Below are positions 43,496-55,475 of a DNA stretch of 64,000 bases, piece after piece. Source of the DNA: Pelobates cultripes (Eukaryota > Chordata > Amphibia > Anura > Pelobatidae). The DNA is taken from NCBI GenBank assembly GCA_933207985.1, contig OW240913.1, positions 274,775,346 through 274,839,345 on the forward strand, written 5' to 3'. Positions within the stretch are counted from its first letter, which is position 1, and every line of letters begins with the position of its first letter. The notes beneath the pieces are model-generated. The model was not told the origin of the DNA and ran no database searches. It saw only the letters and a list, made by a program, of their open reading frames with translations. The position numbers and the translations under genes were made by a program.

Positions 43496-44395
43496 ATGAC
43501 ACTTACCATCTACTCGCTAAATACAAAGGGTCTTAATTCACCCAACAAACAATTTTTTGCCATTGATATCTTTGTGGCTTTATCTGACAAAATCCATGGC
43601 CCCCCTGCTGTCCCTGTTGAACGTTTTCAGCTATATATCCCACTGCCGCCTAAACCAGGACAAAAAGCAGGCCCTTCCCACGGGACAACCTACAGCTGCT
43701 GTCCAAAAATTACACACACTCTACCCCATGTATTGGAAGATTTCGCATATCACCTACTTGGGTGTCAAAGTCCCCACAACCATGGCAGGCGTTTTGAAAT
43801 ATAATTTTACTCCCCTATTACAAACTTGTAAAACTGTGACTCATAAATGGTCATGACTTAAACTTTCCTGGCTTGGCAAAGTCGACGCATTTAAAATTAT
43901 GATTCTCTCTCGCATACTCTATTGTTTCAGAATGCTGCCTATAACTGTCATACTGCAAATCCTTAGAATCAATTAGTAAATTGTTCATCTGAAAAAAGCT
44001 AGACTACACCTGAGCTTACTTCAAAACCCCCAAGTAACGGAGGTGTAGGTCTCTTGAACATCTGGCTATATTATAAAGCTACTATGTTGGTCGTAGGGAT
44101 AATGCTTCATGCACACCAAGAAGACACCAAGTGGGTGGACATGGAACAAAACTAGCTACATATACAGACCCTAATTGACTATATGTGGACACCTAAATCC
44201 TTACGTAACCTAAAACCCACGCTGCCCCCAGCTACAACTGTAACACCTAAATTTTGGGACGACTACTTGGCGCTGTTGGTCTGGAAGTCACATCTCCACC
44301 CAAAGGCACCTCTCACAGTACTCAAAGCGATCTCGCCTGACCTCCCCGTACATAGTTGGCAAAAGCTTGGCCTTACACATGTCTCCCAACTTTAA
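43496..44395 (+). pseudogene. L1 ORF2 relic with about 2-kb internal deletion
   Basis: Opens MTLTIYSLNTKGLNSPNKQF, the endonuclease N-terminus. Within about 60 bp it passes into LWLYLTKSMAPLLSLLNVFS and SHCRLNQDKKQAL, which lie just after the RT catalytic motif, so most of the endonuclease and the RT active site are gone. YLGVKVP, LSWLGKVDAFKIMILSRILY and FWDDYLALLVWKSHL follow, typical of the L1 ORF2 C-terminal half. The remaining end of ORF2 resumes after the insert, near 45960. Confidence 0.8.
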
Positions 44396-44524
44396 GCAAT
44401 CACCAAGCCGCAAGGGATGAGAAAGAAGTGGGAACTCTGACTCCCATCAGCTGTAGCCACTGGACCCCAGGGAAGTCACCCTCCTGCACCTAACAGGTTG
44501 AAAACAGGAGGGTGACTAAAACAT

Positions 44525-45117
44525 TTAGCTTGTGTGTGTGTATGTGGTTCTGTATGTGTGTTTCTATATGTATGTGTGTTTGTATGTATGTGTGTTTGTT
44601 TGTATGTTAGTGTGTGTTTGTATGTGTCTGTATGTGTGTGTGTTTGTATGAATGTGTTTGTATTTTTGTGTATGTATGTATGTATGTCTGTCTGTATGTG
44701 TGTGTCTGTATGTATGTGTCTGTATGTATGTGTCTGTATGTATGTTTGTGTCTGTATGTGTATGTGCGTCTGTATGTATGTGTTTGTATGTGTGTGTTTG
44801 TATGTATGTTTGTGTTTGTATGTATGTTTGTATGTGTGTGTGTGTTTGTATGTATGTATCTGTATGTGTGTGTTTTTGTATGAATGTGTTTGTATGTTTG
44901 TGTCTGTATGTGTATGTATGTCTGTCTGTATGTGTGTGTGTGTGTATTTGTATGTGTGTGTCTGCATGTATGTGTGTGTATGTGTGTGTGTCTGTATGTA
45001 TGTGTATGTATGTATGTTTGTGTCTGTATGTGTATGTGTGTCTGTATGTATTTGTTTGTATGTGTGTCTGTATGTATGTGTCTGTATGCATGTGTCTCTG
45101 TATGTGTGTATGTGTAA
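44525..45117. repeat. TGTATGTGTCTG minisatellite
   Basis: About 590 bp of GTATGTATGTGTCTGTATGT units. ORFs up to 204 codons on both strands are artefacts of a repeat without stops. Confidence 0.95.
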
Positions 45118-45229
45118 AAACAGGGGGGTAGGTGCAGCACTTCAGTGATCCTTGACAAGGTATGTGTGGAGAGAACCAGAGAAGAAATAATAGTGTAGTA
45201 TTTTAAAACTGTAGTGGTGATAGGTAAGA

Positions 45230-45715
45230 TAAAAGATGTGCACTCACACTTTCACGGAGCTTCAGTACAGCTCCAGTGTATGTGCCTGGGCTATGGATGT
45301 GGATCTCGCCTATGGATCAAGTGCAGAGATAATTCTTTGAATTATAGTTCTGGTAGGGGGTATCCTCATAAAAAAATAAACAAATAAAAATTGTATATGG
45401 TAAAGTATGTAGAGCTATGAAGCAAGGGTCGGTAAAAACTATAAAATGGACACTCACATGTAATGGAGCCGTAAAACCTGGCTCCTCTGATAGCGCTTGA
45501 AGTGGTATGATCCCCACTCAAGGATACAGGTGTAAATATAAATTCATCCGTCCATGTATATGTAGAGATAAACAAACAGAACCACAATAGTGTACTCCGT
45601 AAAAAGGAGTGTAAGCAGAAATAAGTTAAACCTACTCACATGCTAAAGAGCAAGTATCGGTTTGCTCAATCCAAAGCGCTTGTATGGTATGATCCCCACC
45701 AGCTCCCATGCTGAA
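45230..45715. repeat. Three direct repeats, about 185-210 bp apart
   Basis: Recurring CACTCACA...GGAGC at 45240, 45449 and 45632 and AGCGCTTG...GGTATGATCCCCA at 45492 and 45676. Copies are diverged. Confidence 0.65.
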
Positions 45716-45724
45716 TTTAATTTT

Positions 45725-45895
45725 TGTGTGAATGTGTGTATGTATGTATGTGTCTATATGTATGTGTATGTATGTATGTGTGTGTGTTTGTATGTATGCG
45801 TGTGTTTGTATGTATGCGTGTGTCTGTATGTATGTGTATGTGTGTGTATGTATGTATGTGTGTATGTGTGTCTGCATGTTTGTTTATATGTGATA
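45725..45895. repeat. TGTATG minisatellite
   Basis: GTATGTATGTGTCTATATGT-type units, like 44525-45117. Confidence 0.93.
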
Positions 45896-46746
45896 AGAAT
45901 GGGGGGGGGAGAGGCAGGGCAATTTTCGCACCGGGGCCACATAGTTTATAGTTACGTCTCTGGGTAACTACATGCCTCCTCATGCTATTCCCCAGAGACC
46001 TGGATCCAGTGCATCACAAACTGGTGGCTATAGTGATGCTGGCCGCGAGAAGTCTCATCGCCGGCAATAGGAAGAAGACCCATTGTCCTTCACTTTCCCA
46101 AATCAAAGATAAATAACAACAATTTTACATTTATGAACGTATATCCTTAGAATCGCCCAAGAAGGCACCTGGGAGGTGTGGAGAGCCTATGTGCCAGCGA
46201 AGGGGATGAGGTGGGGGTATAACTGGGGCTATAACTACACATGGTGCAAGTTAAGCTGTCGGCTCAGGCCTGATGCCCACTACTACTGTGACTGGACGTG
46301 ACTACCTGGTGCACTTTTGTTAGACTGTAACAACTGGAAACTAAGCGATTAACGCTACACTGCGAGTAACTGGTTTTTCAACTTAAATGTGCTACACAAT
46401 TTGAGTTTCGCTTTTTCCTTCCCACAATTTTCTTTTCTTTAATTCGCTGTTCTGCACCCCTTCTATTAAACACGTTACAATAGTAGGGACAATACCACAT
46501 ATGCTGCACACACTGGTTTGATACAATTCAGCATATCTATCTGTTTTTAAATACTGTAAAATGATTCACCGCAGTTTTACTGTTTTACTCTTACTATTTA
46601 GTGTCTCTATCTCAAAGATATGCAACAACATGTGATGACTGTTTACTTTTTCCTGTACCTCTGGGATTTGTTACTATGTACTGGAATTGGCCTTCTCACA
46701 TGGAAAACTCAAATAAAATACAAATTTAAAAAAAATGGAAGTTATG

Positions 46747-47379
46747 CCCCCACCTGCCGCATCTGACTGTCCAGTCAGATTTCTGTACCTTCAATTGGTG
46801 CGCATTCGGTGCCTGATTTTCCGAATTCTTCCGAACAAATGATACAGATTGAGTTGGACCAACAGAATCCAGATTGCATTTCTCTTTAGTAAGTGCGAAT
46901 TGCCAATGCGGTTGGAATTTGGTAATTGTCACCGTTTTATGACCATGCAGACACAATGTGTTTAGTGAATAACCATATATGATTAATAGAAAAGATGTTT
47001 GCATACAATATAGATATTGCAACGTTTTATAATAATGACAATAAAAGAAAATAGAAGGTAAATTGAAATGCAACGTGCAAGCTTACATTTTTAGAACCAG
47101 TCATCCAGTGGATTCAATAATGATGAAAAACATTTTACAAAAAAAATAAAAAAATCAAGAAATGTACAATGTACTTAAAGACTGAACACAAAGAAAGGGT
47201 TCAGGATAAACGTGGTACAACAGCTGATAGACAGGGTGAGCTGATACAGTAACTTCTAATGCCTGATTCTCTGTCACTTTGTATCCCAGCTCTGAGTGCT
47301 CTATCCCTCCCAGCTCCCCTCCCTCCTGCTGTCCCTGTCTGTCTCTCCTCCCTCCCCCTGTCTCTCTCCCTCTCTCTCT
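46747..47379. other. Upstream flank of candidate exon
   Basis: Continues pre-insertion sequence after the L1. 47300-47379 is a C/T-rich tract (CTCCCTCCTGCTGTCCC, CTCTCTCCCTCTCTCTC) that could be an initiator-type promoter region. No ORF of note. Confidence 0.4.
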
Positions 47380-47580
47380 CCAGCAGTCAGTAAGAGCTGC
47401 AGGCGCTGCTAGGAAGGGGAGTGTGCTCGGTGCTGGACAGCAGCCTCCCCTCTCCATGCCTATTTTAGTCCCATCTCCCCGGCCACTGATCAGCTTCTCG
47501 TCTACTCCCGGCTCTCACTGACAAAACTTTTCCCGGGACCCCTTGGGGGAGCCAGCCCTGCTCTGCCTGCACCACCCAGG
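47380..47580 (+). other. Candidate non-coding first exon
   Basis: A G/C-rich, apparently single-copy segment after a pyrimidine tract, ending CACCACCCAG followed by GTAAGG, a good splice donor at 47581. The only ATG frame is short (at 47457, MPILVPSPRP, ending within about 22 codons), compatible with a 5' UTR. No TATA box and no downstream coding exon recognised in the rest of the window. It could also be chance GC-rich sequence. Confidence 0.35.
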
Positions 47581-47597
47581 TAAGGGGACCAGCCATA

Positions 47598-47668
47598 ACT
47601 AGGGACTGGGCACCAATACTAAGGAGGGACTGGGCACCCATACTAAGGAGGGACTGGCACCCATACAA
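47598..47668. repeat. Three-copy 26-bp tandem repeat
   Basis: GGGACTGGGCACCAATACTA-AGGA units directly after the candidate donor. Confidence 0.85.
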
Positions 47669-49070
47669 GCTGGAGGCATAGAGTGTGATCCTGGGACTGG
47701 GTCTGAGATCACTGACAGAGGGCGGGAGGCTGACACAAACTTGGGCTGGTGATGATTCCACATTCCGAGTGATGAGATACAAAGTGTCAAGCTGCAAGTT
47801 CTATGTGTTTGTGATGCAGATACATATTGAACTTACCAGACAGTAATATATTCCTTACTCACATCACTACACAGGAGACTTAACATAACATACCATCACT
47901 ACTGTCAGTCACTGGGGTTACGGCACCTGCATGTGCAATAAACACCCCCGGGGCTTCTGTTTCTCTGCTATGAAACTGCTAAGATTAATTCCCTTCTCAC
48001 CAAGCTGCTATAAAACACCCTTTCCTGTCCTTTACCTGCTTCCACTGCCTGGTGATCTGGTCTTGAAGGCCACCCTAACAAGTGTGTGTACAGTAGGGGA
48101 GAGAGAACACAAACAACATGCCTGCAATATGAGAGTATGTGGAGATTGCTGAATATTTAATAAGATCGGCTAGAGCTGAGCTCTTGCTAAATTTCCATCT
48201 ACAACCTCAAGTTATAATGGAAATAAATGGAGATATATGCACACAATGTAATACAATATGCGCTGTATTGCCCTATCTCGCTTTGTCTCGTTATGCTGCT
48301 AGTGATTTTACAGACTTGTGACTTTTCATAAATCAAAATGATTGGCTGAGTGTTTGTTTATCCAGCACTGAGTACCAGACTGGCATGCCCAGAATTAAAT
48401 CACACATCTGGTTCTGCAAAAATCGAAGCGTGTTTCATCAAAATAAAATAGTTGCCTTTACATTTTTAAAATAAAATAAATATTTGCTAGCTGTATATAA
48501 ATGTATATATCTAAATCTATTTTACAGATAGCAAATATTTAATTGTATATATTTTTCATTTTTTTTAAATTGACACACACACTTTATTTCTAGTAGTTAT
48601 CTGCTAAAAGGAGTTTTTAAGTTGGCTCCTCTTGAGTCAGATTTGGAGTGTTTAGTATAATTAATATTTAGTTAAATATATGACATATCTCTTGGGTATA
48701 ATCAATGCAGTTATTGGTTGGATATATGAGCAGGAAGGTGGGAGATCATCGGTGGCAGTAGTTTAATCCATTGTTGATTTTTCTTTTACATTGTTTTGTC
48801 TTACAAAGTGAAATATATTGCAGTTAAAACACTTTTTTTCACCTTCATTCCAGTACTGGTTCTAACCAGATTAAAGTGACATTTTAGAGTGTTTCATAAA
48901 GATAAAATGATTTAAAAAAAAGTCAAACAACAAGGAGACTCTATGCAATATAACTAATTCAATGAGATGAAGCAGTTTCAGTGCCTAAAGTGTCCATGTG
49001 ATATGTTTGTCACACCTACTGTATGCTAGAAGAATGAGACTTTTGTTGCATTCAAAAATTCATACTGTGT
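47669..49070. other. No recognised feature
   Basis: No supported gene. Contains A/T-rich stretches near 48470-48570 only. Confidence 0.5.
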
Positions 49071-49074
49071 TAGC

Positions 49075-49640
49075 AATGACACAAATTCAAACAGATACAC
49101 TCTCTCACACAAACATACACATAGTCTGCCAAATGGGCACTCTGATACACATAAAGTTATACACTGATAAACACACACAGATACACTGTCAGATAAACAC
49201 ATATATAAACACATACACTCAAAGAAAGACACACTGATACATTCTCACTCATACACACAAAACTCCAATACACACTTACAGAAAAAACACACATACAGTT
49301 ACACACAAACTAACAAATACATACACAAATATGCACACACTCTCCAACAGAGAGACAGGAAAACACTAACAGATACAATGATATACACACAATGATATAC
49401 ACTAGCAGAAATGCGAAAAAAGATACATACATACACTAACAGGTACAAAGACATATATGTACACACTCCAACAGATAAACACACAGATACACATACACGC
49501 TAATAAACACACTAAAAGATACACACACAAAGATATACACTCACAAATACATTGCAAAAACACAGATGAATATATATACACAATGATATACTCATACTAA
49601 CAGATACACACACAAACATACAAGCACACTAACAGATACA
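49075..49640. repeat. CA-rich degenerate minisatellite
   Basis: ACACACAGATACACTGATA-like units, old and irregular. Confidence 0.85.
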
Positions 49641-50557
49641 TACGCTCATTAAATCTTCACAATTTCCATAACAAAAAAAAGTTATTACTGCTGTCTCCTG
49701 AAAAAAAAAGTGTAGCTAAAGCATTTTAAACAGACTTACATACTTTTTCACTTTAATGACTTTATCAATGTTGTGTCCCCTTTGGCTCTGTTAGCATTTT
49801 ACAAAAATTTATTATAGCAGCGGCAGCTGATAAATATTAAAATGGTGGGGAATTGGGCTCTACCTCTCTAATGTGACTCCACCAATCTGTAAACCATGCC
49901 TCCTGATCTTCTGGAAAAAATCTGTATGATACATAAGATGGCAAAATTAATAAAATACCTATTGGCCATTTGAATAACAATAAAACACAAAGTAATGTGG
50001 AGGTTTACCTCTGGAATTCAAAGAGTTCTAATATATTGCAAATTATGTTATACTTATTATACAGTGTAATGAGTTTTACTCTTCCTACATGAATTTGTTA
50101 AATGATACTAAAATATAAATTTAATAAAGTTGATAACAAGTAACAAGGAACACTTAAGGAAACAGGACAAACAGGACAAACTATGTGTGTGTTTGTTTGT
50201 GTATATTTTTTCTCAGAAATTGCACTGTTTTTATTTACAGGGCTTCATAGGAAGTGTATATGCCCCAACATAACTTCACAAATAAATATTAGCCTTGTGG
50301 AGACTTGCCTTTTCTTTTTAATTCTTACATGTTTTATTTTGGTTTCTTGTTCTTTATTTTCTTTTAATTGTTCTTACCTACGTGTATGTCTGTATTTATT
50401 AATGGGTCATGTATCCATTGTTGATATAAAAATGGAAAACGTACTTAGGACAAGGTTTTCCTATCAATGTTTCTTTTATTACTGACACAAGCAGTCATGA
50501 ATACTTTTTTTTTTTCTTTTTCTTTTTTTAAACTGTAAAAAGCTATTTTTAGTGAAT
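49641..50557. other. No recognised feature
   Basis: AT-rich sequence; the 50183-50485 ORF has no recognisable domain. Confidence 0.5.
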
Positions 50558-51095
50558 TTAAGGGAACACTATAAGGTCAGGAACACAAACATGTATTCCT
50601 CACCCTATAGTGTTAGAACCACCATCTAGCCTTCTTGCCCCCCTCCCCCCCCTAAATATAGTAAAATCTTACTTGTATTCATGGCAGACATCATCAGAAG
50701 TAATTATCTGAGCCAATCACAATGATTTGCCATAGGATTGGCTGAGACTGTCAAGGAGGCAGATCAGGGGCAGAGCCAGCACAAACCAAACACAGCCCTG
50801 GCCAATCAGCATCTCCTCATAGTGATGCATTGAATCAATGCAGCTCTATAAGGAAAGTTCAGTGTCTCTATGCAGAGGGTGGATAAACTGAATGGCACAG
50901 TGTGCAGCATTGCCCCAAGAAGCACCTCTAGTTGCCATCTGAGTGGCCAGTGGAATTATCACTAGGCTTTAATGTAAACACTGCATTTTCTATGAAAAAA
51001 CAGTGTCTACTACAAAAGCCTGAAGGGAGTGATTATACCCACCAGAACAAATACAATAAGCTGTAGTTGTACTGGTGACTATAGGGTCCTTCTAA
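50558..51095 (+). mobile_element. MITE family A (about 538 bp)
   Basis: Starts TTTAAGGGAACACTATAAGG, ends GGTGACTATAGGGTCCTTCTAA, the right TTAA mutated. Carries CACAAACATGTATTCCTCACC, GCAATCACAATG-type CCAAT pairs and the CCTGAAGGGAGTGATTATAC 3' block. Confidence 0.82.
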
Positions 51096-51980
51096 AAATA
51101 GAAGTGCGAAATGTGGACTGAAACAGAGTTGAAAGGTTTGAAAAATATTCCAAACTAGCCTAAATTGTGCAAGTAGGCTTTCAATTCACAGCAATTCTTT
51201 ATTCAAGGTAAAAAGTGTACCCTTCCTCCCATAACACTTATTATCATGGATCCAGTAGTGATGCTACTCAAATATAAAACTGTTGTCTTCATCTACACCA
51301 GTCATGGTTAATCCACGTGCAACAGGTATTTTTGAACATAATTTCCTATGACGCCCAGCCAGCCTAGCAGCTAGTAGAGCATCATAAGATAATGTATGTT
51401 CAGCATTATAGTCCTTTCGACAGATTTGTACAAGGCCAAATATTTACCATTGTCTGTGAATTACAGCATTCTTCCCTGTAATACTATTCATACTGTCAGA
51501 GCTACTTCATGGGTATACGTAGGAAATAATCCCACAGAGAATTACTAGAAAATGCATTTACAAGTCTATATACAGTGCAATGTCGTGAAGCCCATGCTGA
51601 CCTTGAACTCTGCAAATGTGTTCCAATGCATTGCATTGCAGGAGAAAAAATGAATCTGTTAAATTCAGATGAAATTTATTCAAGAAAGCTCCTGAATAAA
51701 GCTTTATTCATAGTACATTCTTATTACTTTCTATATATATATATATATATATATCAATTCTATATATATATACACACACATATAACTACACATGTAGAAA
51801 TGCACAAACATATACGTCTACAGGTATTTGAGTATGATAAATCATATGTCTTTACATGTTACTATAATAATAAACATGTCATTAGAATGCATCGTATCAT
51901 GTGGATACATATGATGGAAGAGTAGGATAATTACATAAAACTTTGGTACTGAGACAGGAAACCCAACTCAACATTTAGTC
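51096..51980. other. No recognised gene
   Basis: (TA)n near 51731-51753 and 51763-51772. The 51575-51925 ORF crosses the microsatellite and has no domain. Confidence 0.5.
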
Positions 51981-52127
51981 CCCTATTATAGTGTTCCTTT
52001 AATTGCTGGGTGGTTTCTCCAATGTAGCACCCTAGGTGACATTTAGTGCATTGTGTTATATGTACCACATTGTTAGATGTGCAGGAGTATGATACTTTAA
52101 TGCTGAAGGTTTTGTTGTTGTGGGTGG

Positions 52128-52397
52128 CTATGTTGTCTGTGATGTCTGTGATGGCACTGTTTGCAGCAATGTTTTTTTTGCAATGTCTGATCTCTTATTT
52201 TTATTCTTCCCATCAGTGGGTAGTTTCCTGTTCATTATTTTTTGTTGAAGGTTTGGGGGTTGTCCACAGGCCAAAATGAGTGTTTTAGAGAAAATGGTTT
52301 TCAGTGTCTTATCTTCTACCAGCATTGGTTGTAAATGTTTAATAATCTTCAGTATTTCTTCAAGAGCTGGGTTGTAGGTGAGCAAAGTGGTACACAT
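52128..52397 (-). pseudogene. Penelope-like RT-endonuclease linker
   Basis: IIKHLQPMLVEDKTLKTIFS and LILACGQPPNLQQKIMNRKL correspond to the conserved linker (h..Il..D..L..if...p...frr.pNl...lv...l). The cysteine-rich end has decayed. Confidence 0.75.
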
Positions 52398-53137
52398 ATT
52401 GCAGCAAGTGTTTGCATGGAGATTTTAGAGCAGAGTTTGTTTGGTAACAGTCCTTGATTTGTAGTTTTTCTGTCTCATAGATTGAGAGAGAATACATTTT
52501 CATATTATTGGGGTCAAAGCATATTCGATGGTACCTATTTGCTTGGCTGTAGATACCCTGCTTAGTATGGGAGAAATGGAAGCTGGAACTGTGAAGGGAA
52601 CTTCATCTGCCTGTGGGTCTTTCTGGAGAGAGAGGTGTGGATTGTTCCTTTGGTACATGCTACAGAAGGGTCTACAAATTTACAGATTTTGTAGAATACT
52701 CCATTTTTAGTTTGATGGATGGAATGAAGTAAAAGAGTCATGGAATTGAATCACTTTCGGTCCAAATGATGAAGATATTAATGATGTATCACTAATATTT
52801 GTATGACTTGGTAAGCTGTGTTTCTAGAAAGCTCTGTTCTAGGTCTGCCATGAACAGATTACCATTGAGGTGTCATTTTAGTACCCAAAGCAGTTCCACT
52901 GGTCTGTAGATACACCCCATTGTTAAACTGAAATGATTATGTGTGAGGATGAATAGTGCCAGTTCTGTGATAGGTCGGGGGCTGTATTTTTGGTTGTCGG
53001 CACAAGAGTGAAAATGGAAACAAGCGTTAATGGCATCTTTATGTGGAATGTTGGTCTACATCGATACCACATCCATGGTTACATGGATGGTGTTAGTAGG
53101 GATGTTGGTTTGATAAGGAAGTCAGTGGTGTCTTTTA

Positions 53138-53365
53138 TTAAGCTTTTGGTGTTGGTGACAAGAGGTTTTCTACCAGCCCTGAGATATGGTCTGTAAGTGT
53201 TCCCATTTCAATAATTATAGGTCTGCCATATTTACCTGGTTTATGGATTTTAGGAAGCCTATGTACTAGCTGGTATAAGTGATTCCAGTTCTTGTTGTAA
53301 GCTCTTAGGGAAGGATTTATTGAGCTCCCTGAATTGCAATGTATATTCCTTGGTGAGGTTTTCAT
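53138..53365 (-). pseudogene. Penelope-like RT N-terminal fragment
   Basis: Contains LPKIHKPGKYGRPIIIEMGT with TDHISGLVENLLSP, the segment that precedes the RT palm in Penelope-like proteins (LPKIHK...GRPI...L...I). The palm follows downstream in degraded form (53137-52400). No intact YxDD was found. Confidence 0.8.
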
Positions 53366-53639
53366 TTAGTTTTTTTTATAGTATTTGCCATTTGACAATT
53401 GTCTCCCGCCCTCTTTTTGTAGCCCTGGGTGTTCATTATCACCACTGCTCCTCCCCTATCTGCTGGCTTGATGGTAATAGCGTGATTATTTTCCAAGTCA
53501 CTTATAGCTGTTTGTTTCTGTAGTGAGAGATTATGAAAAATAGGTGTTATAATACTCTGTTTTGTGCTCTTACTCTTTGATTTACATACTTTAGTAAATT
53601 AATTTTCCACATTATTAGTTTCACATGTCTGCTAATGTG

Positions 53640-53710
53640 CTTTGTGTGCCCATTATTATTAATATTATTTATTATTTACATAGCCCCCGCAAATTCCGTA
53701 GCACTGTACA
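53640..53710. repeat. Retroposon end fragment
   Basis: TTATTATTTACATAGCCCCC then AATTCCGTAGCACTGTACAA; relative of 3040-3250. Confidence 0.5.
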
Positions 53711-54224
53711 ATGCCCATCAACACCATATCCATTATTTTGTGTATGATTTTACTATATGCCACGCAATACTGTCTTCTGAAGTCCACTGTACAAAAACTG
53801 TTTTAGATGAGTGCCCAGTGTTTCTTTGGAATTCAGGCATGCTCAAATGTTTTCTAAGGCCATAAAAAAAATGCTTGGAACTTTGTTCTGTTGATTTTCA
53901 CCAGAGTCTCTACACCCTTTTATACTTCTGAAGTCTGTGCTCTGCAATAAATAAAATAGAATCCTAAGGCGTCTGTACTAAAGTACATTTCCTTTTAGGA
54001 ACAAGTTATTTAGTATACCAATATATTCAGTCAGCCGAATGTTCACAATAACTTCACTCCAGTGATATATTAAAAATATCTAAAAAAAATTTTTTAACTA
54101 CAGATTACAGGGGGGAGGTCAGGGCTTGAAAATACTTCACCATGCAACCACTTTGGGATTATCAACATTGATGATCCCTGGCCAATCCAATGCTCAGAAA
54201 AGGGATTCTCAAGCATCAAATACA
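53711..54224. other. No recognised feature
   Basis: No supported gene or repeat. Confidence 0.5.
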
Positions 54225-54335
54225 CTTTAACTTAATGAAGTGGTTCTGGTGTGTAGATCACGCCTCTGCAGTTGTTCAGATATCTACCATTTAAAAGTTA
54301 AATGTGGTTGCCATCTTACCCACACCTCTCCTGGC
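54225..54335 (-). mobile_element. MITE family A-like fragment
   Basis: TTTAACTTAATGAAGTGGTTCTGGTGT then GATCACGCCTCTGCAG, compare 33955-34005. (Core AATGAAGTGGTTCTGGTG.). Confidence 0.5.
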
Positions 54336-54596
54336 TGTGAATCACACAGTCTACAATGAAGAGAGGCTTTATTTTCAATCAGATCTTACAGTTCAGTATG
54401 CTTATTTTAGAAGAGGCTGCTGCAGGCACTAGCAGGCAATCAATATACAGGAAATAAGAAAGTCTAAATAAAACACCATGTGCAACAAGCGAAGCTTATA
54501 AAAAGTGGGGGGGATTTTAACTAAAGAACTTCAGCTTGCTGTGTGAAAAGCATGTCCTCTATTTCATTTTTCAAATAGTGCAGATTTCAAAAGAAA

Positions 54597-54957
54597 TTGG
54601 TTATTTTTTTAAAATTAACCTGGTTACACCCACTGAGTATCAATCAGACAACCGGTCCTGTTACTTTCTGGTTGTTTAACTCAGTGGAGCTAAACTCAAG
54701 AACAGGTAATTGCTCAGAGTACCTGCTTTCCAAAGACATCTCGATGAGCTGCATTGAGAAGTCTGTGACTGGACAACCACAGAACGTATTGGCGGGGTTA
54801 AAAGGAGAGGGCTTACAGAGGCTACAGCTAAGAAATCTGCAGCTTTTGCTATATACTCCAATGGAAAAATAAAACACGCATAATGTATTGGGCGTATCTA
54901 CTAAACAGGGATTTCATTAAAAAAAAAAATTGAGCAGTTGAGTGTCCCTTTTAACAG
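54597..54957 (+). mobile_element. MITE family D
   Basis: Shares blocks with 29360-29585 in the opposite orientation (AACCTGGTTACACCC, CAGTGGAGCTAA, GGTAATTGCTCAGAGTACCT, GATGAGCTGCATT) and ends GAGTGTCCCTTTTAA at 54954. The left terminus is not identified. Confidence 0.65.
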
Positions 54958-55339
54958 CGCACGCCTAGCTTCTTTGCACTTGATCTTGTTATTGAACACC
55001 TTTACCTTGTTATTCTACTAGCTAGCATGGCAATATTTGCTTCCATATTTTTGGCTTTCTATATACATTACAGAGAGAACATGTTTTTATGGTGATCAGG
55101 AGAAAGTGTTCTCAGAGGAGTTTAGTAATCAGCGTTATTCATGACAACAATTAATTGCCCTGGAAAAAAGTGAATTTTATTACTTGAATTTTCCACAGCA
55201 CATGGCAAAATACCTGTATAATATAGTGTTTTTTTTTGTTTTGCCCACAGAGGAACAGAATTTTTGAATCAGTTTGTGACCTAAAAGACTACACCAGGGC
55301 TTCCCCCACTTTATTTTCATAGAAATTGATACTCTAGAG

Positions 55340-55475
55340 CCGGCATAGGCAACCTTCGGCACTCCAGATGTTTTGGACTACCCATCCCATGATGCTTTGC
55401 CAGCATTGTTGGTGTAAGAGCATTATGGGGGATGTAGTCCACAACATCTGGAGTGCCAAAGGTTGCCTATCAATG
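55340..55475. mobile_element. 136-bp palindromic hAT MITE
   Basis: CCGGCATAGGCAACCTTCGG and CTCCAGATGTTTTGGACTAC pair with GTAGTCCACAACATCTGGAG and CCAAAGGTTGCCTAT. Flanks CTCTAGAG and CTCTATAG agree at 7 of 8. Confidence 0.9.

Larger units (their letters stand above)
44400..45960. mobile_element. Insert in L1: minisatellites plus about 190-bp direct repeats
   Basis: Starts near CCACTGGACCCCAGGGAAG and ends near TTTATAGTTACGTCTCTGG, splitting ORF2. Holds a TG array, three direct repeats and another TG array. The GGCCCCGGTGCGAAAATT-type right edge (reverse strand) resembles a common hAT-like end, but I could not fix termini or a duplication. Confidence 0.5.
41802..46731 (+). mobile_element. 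L1-type LINE, internally deleted and interrupted
   Basis: Flanked by a perfect 15-bp duplication AAAATGGAAGTTATG (41787-41801 and 46732-46746). The 5' end is G-rich (GGGGCATGTCCTAGCAGCG) and the 3' end is AAATAAAATACAAATTTAAA plus an A run, so both termini appear present. Between them are an ORF1 relic, the first codons of ORF2, a jump to the RT C-terminal side, and an inserted block at about 44400-45960. It is a dead copy. Confidence 0.9.
51940..53480 (-). mobile_element. Penelope-like element 3 fragment
   Basis: Minus strand, RT to GIY-YIG. 53365-53138: VHRLPKIHKPGKYGRPIIIE and LTDHISGLVENLL, conserved RT motifs. 52397-52128: KHLQPMLVEDKTLKTIF and LACGQPPNLQQKIM, the RT-endonuclease linker. 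52065-51975: HITQCTKCHLGCYIGETTQQ, start of a GIY-YIG domain. It belongs to a different subfamily from element 2 judging by these motifs. Numerous stops; ends approximate. Confidence 0.82.

Noticed and set aside
44476..45158. Several long overlapping ORFs (up to 204 codons) rich in Cys/Val or His/Thr
   Set aside because: They are translations of TG/CA minisatellites on both strands; open in all frames because the unit has no stop codon.
51985..52002. Apparent T2-type MITE end (TATAGTGTTCCTTTAA)
   Set aside because: On the minus strand these bases continue the Penelope GIY-YIG reading after CYIGETTQQ, so the match to the MITE end is probably coincidental.
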